5,548 nucleotides of DNA, from positions 1 through 5,548 of the forward strand of contig CAIPGD010000545.1 in assembly GCA_903864485.1 (NCBI GenBank), written 5' to 3'. The notes under the pieces are model-generated. The model was not told the origin of the DNA and searched no databases. It worked only from the letters and a program-made list of their open reading frames with translations. A program made the translations under genes and the position numbers. Origin of the DNA: an uncultured bacterium. GTDB taxonomy: Bacteria; Pseudomonadota; Gammaproteobacteria; Burkholderiales; Burkholderiaceae_E. Of this stretch, positions 1 through 5,526 are shown one piece after another. Position 1 is the stretch's first letter. Every line of letters begins with the position of its first letter.

Positions 1-1083
1 ATCGAGATCACAACGACAGTCGATCACGCGCCGCCCGGGTTAGCACAGCGCCCTCTGGCGATTGCCGCAGGGTCACGCCGACTGATTGAACGTATCGCTC
101 AATTTCCGGTCGAAAGTGGTCCGATCAACACCGTCGAAGTGGCGTGGAGTGGCCACCTGGGCCGCGTCCGGATTCCAGCCCGGGACCTGGATTGCGCCCG
201 TGTGGGGAACTTGGTGCGGCACGGCGCGCTGGTCGAGTGTCTCGAGGCCGCACTCGCGGGTAGCGGCGTTCGACGCGTTGTTCGACGTGTCATTAGCGAG
301 CCGAGTGACGCCCTTCAATCCGAGCCTGGCATCTTGTTGATTCATGCCGATGGCGATCCAGGACCAGAGGCCAAGGTTCGCGATTTTGGCCAGGCCGCCT
401 TGCTGGCCGAAATCAGACTGAGCGGGTGGAGTCAGGGCAAGGCGCTTGAGCTCTTCACGCCTGAAGGCCCACTGGCGATTCTGCCCCTTCCAGAGCCACA
501 CTATTGGGCCCTGGTTTGGTGTGCGCCCGAGGCCATCACACAGCAACGGTTTCGGGCACATGCAGAAGACTCTCGTGACGAGCCGACTGGTCTGCTGACG
601 AGTGAGCTGAGTAAGATTCTCAGCGCCGCTCTGGGCGCAGGCATCAAAGTCGATGCCATCAAACACTGTCAGATGATGCCGCTTCGTCGCCGCACAAGAG
701 CGCATTTAATCGACCCTGACCCGTCGCAGCCGCAAGTCTGGATCGGGAATGCCGCTCAAACACTTCACCCCGTCGCTGGCCAGGGGCTTAATCTGGGACT
801 GCGCGACGCCCACGAACTGGCCCAGCAGCTCAGTCACTGGCGCCTGTTGGGTGGGGGGAATCTTGCCGCACAGCACAGCGCAAACTCCCACGGACTTGAT
901 CATGCGCTCAGGCAATACGAACGGGCGCGCCGAAACGATCGGGCAGTGACGGTGCGCATTACAGACACCCTCGCGTCGGTTTTCACAGTACCTTCCCTTG
1001 CGCCAATCCAGTCTGCGGTCCTGGCGGCGCTCGACCTCAGTCCGCCACTGCGCCGCTCGCTCGCTCGCACATTTGCACAGTAA
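1..1083 (+). CDS. ubiH: UbiH-type FAD-dependent ubiquinone biosynthesis hydroxylase (5' truncated by window)
   Basis: The frame is open from base 1 to the TAA at 1081-1083, giving 360 residues. Compared with the remembered E. coli UbiH, roughly 30-40 N-terminal residues with the GxGxxG FAD-binding fold are missing to the left. Visible landmarks, numbered in the fragment, are an RPLAIAAGS segment (17-25) matching the family's RAIALAAG, an ADGD motif (116-119), FTPEGPLAILP (152-162), ALVWCAP, and the second FAD motif GNAAQTLHPVAGQGLNLG (249-266). The GNAAQTLHP form, with N and Q, is typical of UbiH rather than UbiI/UbiF, which usually have GDAAH. UbiH hydroxylates the aromatic ring (C1) of the polyprenyl-phenol precursor in aerobic ubiquinone synthesis, as part of a peripheral membrane Ubi complex. 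Nothing looks broken. A different member of the UbiH/F/I/COQ6 family is the main alternative. A GTG at 139 is internal, because homology continues upstream of it. Confidence 0.9.
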   Translation: MEITTTVDHAPPGLAQRPLAIAAGSRRLIERIAQFPVESGPINTVEVAWSGHLGRVRIPARDLDCARVGNLVRHGALVECLEAALAGSGVRRVVRRVISEPSDALQSEPGILLIHADGDPGPEAKVRDFGQAALLAEIRLSGWSQGKALELFTPEGPLAILPLPEPHYWALVWCAPEAITQQRFRAHAEDSRDEPTGLLTSELSKILSAALGAGIKVDAIKHCQMMPLRRRTRAHLIDPDPSQPQVWIGNAAQTLHPVAGQGLNLGLRDAHELAQQLSHWRLLGGGNLAAQHSANSHGLDHALRQYERARRNDRAVTVRITDTLASVFTVPSLAPIQSAVLAALDLSPPLRRSLARTFAQ

Positions 1084-1115
1084 AAAACCCGCGGCCACCC
1101 AAGCATCTCATCCGA

Positions 1116-1121
1116 TACAAT
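1116..1121 (+). promoter_or_regulatory. Possible -10 box upstream of dusB
   Basis: TACAAT lies in the 84-base gap between ubiH and dusB, the most AT-rich spot there. It would place a transcript start near 1128, about 40 bases before the dusB ATG. No good -35 hexamer is seen at 16-18 bases upstream, so this rests on one hexamer. Transcription may simply continue from ubiH. Confidence 0.25.
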
Positions 1122-1167
1122 CCACCCCCCGAGCAACCGGTCAAATCCGTTGCACGCGCACCCTGTC

Positions 1168-2232
1168 ATGCAAATCGGTCGATACCACCTCCCCAACCGT
1201 GTTTTTGTAGCGCCCATGGCGGGCGTGACCGACCGGCCATTTCGGCAGCTTTGTCGCGCGCTCGGCGCGGGCTATGCGGTATCGGAGATGGCCGCCTCGA
1301 ACCCCCGCCTTTGGGATAGCGTCAAGACCACCCGCCGAATCAACCACGAGGGCGAAGCGGCACCACGCGCTGTTCAATTAGCCGGCGGCGAGCCGAACAT
1401 GCTGGCCCTCGCTGCCCGCTTTAACGTCGAGCGCGGCGCTCAGATCATCGATATCAACATGGGATGCCCGGCGCGTAAGGTTTGTAATGTGGCGGCGGGA
1501 AGTGCCCTGCTCGCCGACGAGCCGCTCGCAATCAGGATTGTTGAGGCGGTAGTGGCAGCGGTCGGACAGGGGCCTGATGCCGTTCCCGTGACGGTCAAAA
1601 TGCGGACCGGCCCGCGGCCCGATGCCCGCAATGCAGTGCGCCTGGCCCAGGCATTTGTCGAGGCTGGGGCGGCCATGATCACCTTGCATGGCCGTACCCG
1701 CGCCTGTGGGTTTCGGGGCGAGGCCGAATACGAAACCATTGCAGAAGTCAAAGCGGCGTTGCATGGCGCCCGGCGGGTACCGGTGGTCGCAAACGGCGAT
1801 ATTCAGACTCCACAACAGGCTTTGGATGTCCTCTCAAAGACCGGAGCCGATGCGATCATGATCGGCCGGGCGGCCCAGGGACGGCCCTGGATATTTCGGG
1901 AAATCCTTGGGTTTATCGATCGGGGTGAAGTCATCGCTCCCCCGTCACTAAGCGAAATCCGCGGCCACCTGATCCAACATCTGCTGGACCATTATCAGTT
2001 TCATGGCGAGTACAGCGGCGTTCGAACCGCTCGAAAACACCTGGGCTGGTACAGTCAGTCCTGGCATGGCGGTCAGGCCTTGCGAGAGCGCTTCAATCAC
2101 CTCGAGTCGGCTGAGGACCAGCTCGCACTGATTGACACCTGGTTTTTAGAGGCTGCTGATCGGGCTGATTCGTCCCCCGATGAGCTGCTTATCGCTGGCT
2201 CTTCCTGCCGCTCCCGCCCCAATCTCAATTGA
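1168..2232 (+). CDS. dusB: tRNA-dihydrouridine synthase B
   Basis: A protein of 354 residues that reduces specific uridines in the tRNA D-loop to dihydrouridine, using FMN and NADPH in the cytoplasm. It aligns along its length with E. coli DusB as I remember it. The N-terminal APMAGVTDRPFR (15-26) opens the TIM barrel that binds FMN. DINMGCPARKVCN (95-107) carries the catalytic Cys100, which donates a proton to the uracil. HGRTRA (174-179), ANGDI (208-212) and IGRAAQGRPWIFRE (232-245) are further FMN and substrate loops. A helical tRNA-binding domain follows from about residue 250. The ATG at 1168 is chosen because MQIGRYHLPNR matches the family N-terminus. An in-frame TTG at 1150 would add six unsupported residues. 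No Shine-Dalgarno sequence precedes it. Residues from about 330 to 354 form a Ser/Arg-rich tail beyond the E. coli end. The usual RTGW reads RTGP (147-150). fis follows 21 bases later, the classic dusB-fis pair. Confidence 0.96.
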   Translation: MQIGRYHLPNRVFVAPMAGVTDRPFRQLCRALGAGYAVSEMAASNPRLWDSVKTTRRINHEGEAAPRAVQLAGGEPNMLALAARFNVERGAQIIDINMGCPARKVCNVAAGSALLADEPLAIRIVEAVVAAVGQGPDAVPVTVKMRTGPRPDARNAVRLAQAFVEAGAAMITLHGRTRACGFRGEAEYETIAEVKAALHGARRVPVVANGDIQTPQQALDVLSKTGADAIMIGRAAQGRPWIFREILGFIDRGEVIAPPSLSEIRGHLIQHLLDHYQFHGEYSGVRTARKHLGWYSQSWHGGQALRERFNHLESAEDQLALIDTWFLEAADRADSSPDELLIAGSSCRSRPNLN

Positions 2233-2253
2233 CCCTCTGGTTTTTTTTACCCC

Positions 2254-2508
2254 ATGCTGCACCCAGACCCCGGAACCAACCAACCATCGATCGATGAGTC
2301 CGTTGCATTCAATCTGCAGAAGTATTTTCGGGATCTTGACGGCTCGCACCCCAGCGCCATTTACGAGATGGTCCTTCGCGCTGTCGAACGCCCAATGCTT
2401 GAAGTTGTAATGAAAGAAGCGGCCGGCAACCAATCGCGCGCGAGCGACCTTCTTGGTATCAATCGAAATACCTTGCGCAAGAAACTCCAACAACACGGAT
2501 TGCTTTGA
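2254..2508 (+). CDS. fis: Fis family DNA-binding nucleoid protein
   Basis: An 84-residue Fis, a homodimer that bends DNA, organises the nucleoid and activates rRNA and many other promoters in fast growth. E. coli Fis has 98 residues. The missing part lies at the N-terminus, the beta-hairpin region used to stimulate Hin-type invertases, so that role may be reduced; short Fis proteins are usual in betaproteobacteria. The core is helices A-B (about 14-55, including YEMVLRAVERPMLEVVM) and a C-terminal helix-turn-helix, GNQSRASDLLGINRNTLRKK (58-77), with the GINR.TLRKKL signature ending at the C-terminus. The ATG is the only plausible start after the dusB stop; it lacks a Shine-Dalgarno sequence and follows a run of eight T. 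The gene is in the same frame as dusB and was probably co-transcribed with it. No binding site for Fis autoregulation was identified. Confidence 0.94.
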   Translation: MLHPDPGTNQPSIDESVAFNLQKYFRDLDGSHPSAIYEMVLRAVERPMLEVVMKEAAGNQSRASDLLGINRNTLRKKLQQHGLL

Positions 2509-2537
2509 GATGGTTGTTCTGACGTGGTCGCTGTGAA

Positions 2538-4145
2538 ATGAGTACCCAAGCCGTGATCCCAATCCGCCGCGCACTGCTGAGCGTGTCGGACAAGACCGGC
2601 GTGATCGATCTCGCTCGGGGACTCGCGGCCCGCGGCGTTCAGCTGGTCTCGACGGGTGGCACCGCAAAATTGCTCGCCACCGCCGGCATCAAGGTCACCG
2701 AAGTATCTGAAATCACGGGCTTCCCAGAAATGCTTGATGGTCGGGTCAAGACCCTTCACCCCAACGTGCACGGGGGTCTGCTGGCTCGACGTGAAGTCCC
2801 CGAACACCTGCAAGCACTCGAGGCCCATCAGATCGACCCGATTGATCTGCTCGTGGTGCAACTTTATCCGTTCGAATCCACGGTCGCTCGCCCAGGCTGC
2901 ACGCTTGATGATGCGATTGAGAATATCGATATTGGTGGCCCTGCGATGATTCGCTCAGCTGCCAAGAACTGGCGTGGCGTTGGCGTTCTGACCGATGCCG
3001 GGCAATACGAATCGGTGCTAACCGAGATCGATGCCTGCGGTGGGCTCACCGACCCCACCCGGTTTTCTCTGGCGGTCGCGGCCTTCAACCGAATCGCAAA
3101 TTACGATGCGGCGATCAGCGACTACCTCGCCTCGATACAGCCGGACGGCACACGCACGATGTTCGCAAGCCAGGCCAATGGCTCATTCGTCAAGTTGCAG
3201 GACCTACGCTACGGGGAAAACCCCCACCAGCAGGCCGCCTACTATCGCGACCTCTATCCAGCGCCCGGATCGCTCGTGACCGGACATCAGGTACAGGGCA
3301 AAGAACTCTCTTACAACAACATCGCTGATGCGGACGCGGCCTGGGAATGTGTCAAGAGCTTCTCGGAGCCGGCCTGCGTCATCGTCAAGCATGCCAACCC
3401 GTGCGGTGTCGCGATTGCACCAAGCTGCGCGCAGGCCTATGCGCGCGCCCTCGCCACAGACCCAACGAGTGCTTTTGGCGGGATCATTGCGTTTAATCGC
3501 CCCCTTGATGGCGCAGCCGCAACGGCAGTCGCTGGTCAGTTTGTCGAGGTGCTGATAGCGCCGTCCTTCAGTCCCGAAGCCCTTCGCGTATTTGCCGCTA
3601 AGCCCAATACGCGCCTGCTCGAGATTTCGCTCAACGGAGTCAATGCGGACGGTCCGACCGATTGGATACGTGGTCGCAATCTGATCGACGTGAAGCGTGT
3701 TGGATCGGGTTTATTGATGCAGACCGCCGACAACCGAGAAATCATCGCGGCCGACCTCAACGTGGTGACGCAAACTACGCCGACCCATGCTCAGCTGGAA
3801 GATTTGCTCTTCGCATGGCGGGTTGCCAAGTACGTCAAATCCAACGCCATTGTATTTTGTGCCGATCAGGCCACTGTGGGGATTGGAGCCGGCCAGATGA
3901 GTCGAATCGACTCGGCTCGAATTGCGGGGATTAAGGCCGCGCACGCCAATCTCAAACTGGCGGGTTCAGTGGTCGCGAGCGACGCTTTTTTTCCGTTTCG
4001 GGACGGCCTCGATGTGGTGGCTGACGCCGGCGCGATTGCGGTCATCCAGCCTGGGGGTTCAGTCCGGGACGAAGAGGTGATTGCGGCTGCTAATGAACGG
4101 GGCATCGCCATGGTGTTTACTGGGGTACGACACTTCAGGCATTGA
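2538..4145 (+). CDS. purH: Bifunctional AICAR transformylase / IMP cyclohydrolase
   Basis: A 535-residue cytoplasmic enzyme catalysing the last two steps of de novo purine synthesis. AICAR is formylated with 10-formyl-tetrahydrofolate to FAICAR, which is then cyclised to IMP. The N-terminal cyclohydrolase domain (about 10-150) shows LLSVSDKTG (13-21), the STGGT phosphate loop (38-42), FPEMLDGRVKTLHP (62-75) and HGGLLARR (78-85). The transformylase domain (about 205-535) shows RYGENPHQ (224-231), the KHANPCG active site (284-290) with the conserved Lys-His pair at 284-285, SAFGGIIAFN (311-320), and SDAFFPFRDG (481-490) before the C-terminal FTGVRHFRH. Length is normal for the family and nothing is missing. 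The ATG lies 29 bases after the fis stop with only a weak GTGAA upstream. The gene is probably in one transcript with dusB-fis. Folate and ribonucleotide synthesis have no direct link to the neighbouring genes. Confidence 0.98.
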   Translation: MSTQAVIPIRRALLSVSDKTGVIDLARGLAARGVQLVSTGGTAKLLATAGIKVTEVSEITGFPEMLDGRVKTLHPNVHGGLLARREVPEHLQALEAHQIDPIDLLVVQLYPFESTVARPGCTLDDAIENIDIGGPAMIRSAAKNWRGVGVLTDAGQYESVLTEIDACGGLTDPTRFSLAVAAFNRIANYDAAISDYLASIQPDGTRTMFASQANGSFVKLQDLRYGENPHQQAAYYRDLYPAPGSLVTGHQVQGKELSYNNIADADAAWECVKSFSEPACVIVKHANPCGVAIAPSCAQAYARALATDPTSAFGGIIAFNRPLDGAAATAVAGQFVEVLIAPSFSPEALRVFAAKPNTRLLEISLNGVNADGPTDWIRGRNLIDVKRVGSGLLMQTADNREIIAADLNVVTQTTPTHAQLEDLLFAWRVAKYVKSNAIVFCADQATVGIGAGQMSRIDSARIAGIKAAHANLKLAGSVVASDAFFPFRDGLDVVADAGAIAVIQPGGSVRDEEVIAAANERGIAMVFTGVRHFRH

Positions 4146-4153
4146 TCGCCCCC

Positions 4154-4208
4154 TGGATTGACGACTGATTGAGGCCTGATTGACACCTGATTGATGCCTG
4201 ATCGACGC
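4154..4208 (+). repeat. Five imperfect 11-base direct repeats in the purH-ruvC gap
   Basis: Units start at 4154, 4165, 4176, 4187 and 4198 with an exact 11-base period. The last four read CTGATTGAGGC, CTGATTGACAC, CTGATTGATGC and CTGATCGACGC. The first, TGGATTGACGA, is degenerate. The core is TGATTGA followed by a variable pair and C. The purH stop itself (TGATCG at 4143) resembles a further unit at a 12-base offset. The array occupies more than half of the 94-base gap and ends about 30 bases before the ruvC ATG. Function is unknown. The units are too short for CRISPR repeats and have no spacers. Confidence 0.85.
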
Positions 4209-4225
4209 CGGGGCCCGCCGACCGG

Positions 4226-4231
4226 TATGCT
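4226..4231 (+). promoter_or_regulatory. Possible -10 box of a ruvC promoter
   Basis: TATGCT, preceded by CGG, ends eight bases before the ruvC ATG at 4240. If it is a sigma-70 -10 element, transcription would begin at or within a few bases of the ATG, giving a leaderless or nearly leaderless message. This fits the absence of a Shine-Dalgarno sequence. No consensus -35 is seen at 17 bases upstream, where the 11-base repeats end. Evidence is one hexamer plus its position. Confidence 0.3.
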
Positions 4232-4239
4232 TTGACCCC

Positions 4240-4857
4240 ATGCGCATCCTCGGAATTGACCCCGGCTTATTGCGTACGGGCTTTGGCATCGTCGAACGCT
4301 CGGGCAACCAGGCTCGACACGTCGCCCATGGCGTGATTCGTATCCCGTCGAACGCCGATCTGCCGCTGAGGCTCAAGGCGGTTTTTGAAGGTATTCAGAC
4401 CGTCATCCGCGAGCATCAACCGGACCACTCCGCGATCGAGGAAGTCTTCGTCAACGTCAATCCCCGCGCAACCCTGCTGCTCGGTCAGGCACGGGGCAGC
4501 GCCATTGCGGCCCTCACTGCGGCCGATCTGCCCGTAGCGGAGTACACCGCATTACAGATAAAGAAGGCCGTTACTGGTCACGGCCGCGCGAGCAAAGAAC
4601 AAATTCAGCGTTTGGTTTGCGCCCTGCTGAAACTCGAGGAGCCGCCTTCGCAAGATGCAGCGGATGCGCTCGCCTGTGCCCTCTGCCATGCCAATAGCTC
4701 ACGCACCGCCGATGCGTTGTCCCTGGCGGCCGGCAACGGCCAACGGGCCCTCACCCTGCGACGTGGTCGTGTATCGGCGGATACCCCGACCGGATTGCCA
4801 CCCGCCCTCGCCGCAATGGGACTTCGGATTCGACGCGGTAGACTGGTGTCGTCATGA
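4240..4857 (+). CDS. ruvC: Crossover junction endodeoxyribonuclease RuvC
   Basis: A 205-residue Holliday-junction resolvase, acting as a dimer that cuts paired strands during recombination repair together with RuvAB. The RNase H-like fold begins at residue 1 with MRILGIDPG. All four metal-binding acidic residues are present: Asp7, Glu67 in AIEEVF, and Asp139 and Asp142 in QDAADALA. LGQARG (81-86) and the basic segment VTGHGRASKEQIQ (111-123, Lys119) match the DNA-contacting regions. E. coli RuvC has 173 residues; this one carries about 30 more at its C-terminus, an Arg-rich tail in which (L/I)RRGR occurs twice (173-177 and 197-201). The start is fixed by the conserved ILGIDPG. No Shine-Dalgarno sequence is present. 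Its stop overlaps the ruvA start as ATGA, suggesting translational coupling. Confidence 0.96.
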   Translation: MRILGIDPGLLRTGFGIVERSGNQARHVAHGVIRIPSNADLPLRLKAVFEGIQTVIREHQPDHSAIEEVFVNVNPRATLLLGQARGSAIAALTAADLPVAEYTALQIKKAVTGHGRASKEQIQRLVCALLKLEEPPSQDAADALACALCHANSSRTADALSLAAGNGQRALTLRRGRVSADTPTGLPPALAAMGLRIRRGRLVSS

Positions 4858-5438
4858 TTGGACGAATTAACGGCCTGCTGGTCGAGAAAAACCCCCCTCA
4901 GATCGTCGTCATGGCGCATGGACTTGGGTACGAAGTCGATGTCCCCATGAGCACTTTCTGCGAACTGCCGGCACTCGGACAGGAAATCACCCTGCTGACG
5001 CACCTGGTGGTGCGCGAAGACGCGCAATTGCTCTATGGGTTCTTGTCGGGCTCTGAGCGACAAGCGTTTCGGGCGCTGATCAAAATCAGCGGCGTCGGGC
5101 CACGGATCGCGCTCGCCGTGCTGTCGGGCATGACGGTTGAAGATCTAACGCAGGCCGTTGCCAACCAGCAAACCGGGCGACTACAAAAAGTCCCAGGCAT
5201 TGGTAAGAAAACCGCCGAACGACTTTTGCTCGAACTCAAAGGACGGCTGGGTGATGCCCTCCCTGGAGCTGGCGGGGTTGGTATGAGCGCTGCCGATCCC
5301 TTGTCAGACACCCTTCATGCCCTAGTTGCACTTGGCTATTCCGAGCGCGAAGCGGATGCGGCAGTGCGAGCGCTCGCCCCCGGACTGTCGGTCGACGATG
5401 GAATCCGGCAGGCGCTGAAATCCTTGGCCCGGGGCTGA
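4854..5438 (+). CDS. ruvA: Holliday junction branch migration subunit RuvA
   Basis: A 194-residue protein (E. coli 203) that binds four-way junctions as a tetramer and loads the RuvB ATPase rings that drive branch migration. The N-terminal OB fold (1-63) starts with MIGRINGLL and contains the acidic pin Glu55-Asp56 in LVVREDAQLLYGF (51-63), which separates strands at the junction centre. Two helix-hairpin-helix motifs follow: IKISGVGPRIALAVL (76-90) and VPGIGKKTAERLLLEL (113-128). A Gly/Ala-rich flexible linker (about 134-148) leads to the C-terminal RuvB-contacting domain with LVALGYSEREADAAV (157-171). The ATG overlaps the ruvC stop by four bases. A CGGTAGACT sequence ends nine bases before the ATG, but coupling to ruvC explains expression sufficiently. 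The stop is followed within two bases by a 12-base repeat array. Confidence 0.97.
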   Translation: MIGRINGLLVEKNPPQIVVMAHGLGYEVDVPMSTFCELPALGQEITLLTHLVVREDAQLLYGFLSGSERQAFRALIKISGVGPRIALAVLSGMTVEDLTQAVANQQTGRLQKVPGIGKKTAERLLLELKGRLGDALPGAGGVGMSAADPLSDTLHALVALGYSEREADAAVRALAPGLSVDDGIRQALKSLARG

Positions 5439-5440
5439 TC

Positions 5441-5526
5441 ATGACCCGTGAGCAATGACGTGAACGATGACGTGAACGATGACTTAAAAGATGACCTGAG
5501 CCATGACGTGAGCACTGACGCGTGAC
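5441..5526 (+). repeat. About seven imperfect 12-base direct repeats after ruvA
   Basis: A 14-base first unit (5441-5454, ATGACCCGTGAGCA) is followed by 12-base units starting at 5455, 5467, 5479, 5491, 5503 and 5515. They read ATGACGTGAACG twice, then ATGACTTAAAAG, ATGACCTGAGCC, ATGACGTGAGCA and CTGACGCGTGAC. The core is ATGACnTGA followed by a variable triplet. The array starts two bases after the ruvA stop codon and fills almost all visible sequence up to the expected ruvB start. It is distinct in unit and period from the repeats in front of ruvC, but shares a doubled TGA core. Function is unknown. Confidence 0.9.

Noticed and set aside
139..141. GTG as the start of the ubiH gene
   Set aside because: UbiH homology extends upstream to about base 50 and the frame is open to base 1, so the gene is cut by the window edge.
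73..705. 210-codon open frame on the minus strand opposite ubiH
   Set aside because: It lies antisense to a well-supported ubiH and has no recognisable domain. Long antisense frames are expected in GC-rich coding DNA.
1150..1152. TTG start for dusB
   Set aside because: The family N-terminus begins at the ATG at 1168, and the six extra residues have no match or ribosome-binding site.
1378..1815. 145-codon minus-strand open frame opposite dusB
   Set aside because: Antisense shadow of conserved dusB motifs, with no independent support.
2520..2526. TGACGTG in the fis-purH gap as a stray unit of the ruvA-side array
   Set aside because: It is a single seven-base match without periodicity and can occur by chance.
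4180..4185. Perfect TTGACA -35 hexamer before ruvC
   Set aside because: It is part of the 11-base repeat, no -10 lies 16-18 bases downstream, and the TATGCT candidate is about 40 bases away.
4205..4225. GC-rich GGGGCCC stretch as a terminator after purH
   Set aside because: GGGCCC is a loopless palindrome, the flanking CCGG pairing is weak, and no T-run follows.
4154..5526. CRISPR or plasmid iteron interpretation of the arrays
   Set aside because: Units of 11-12 bases with only 2-3 variable bases are too short for CRISPR and shorter than typical iterons, and no cas or rep gene is present.
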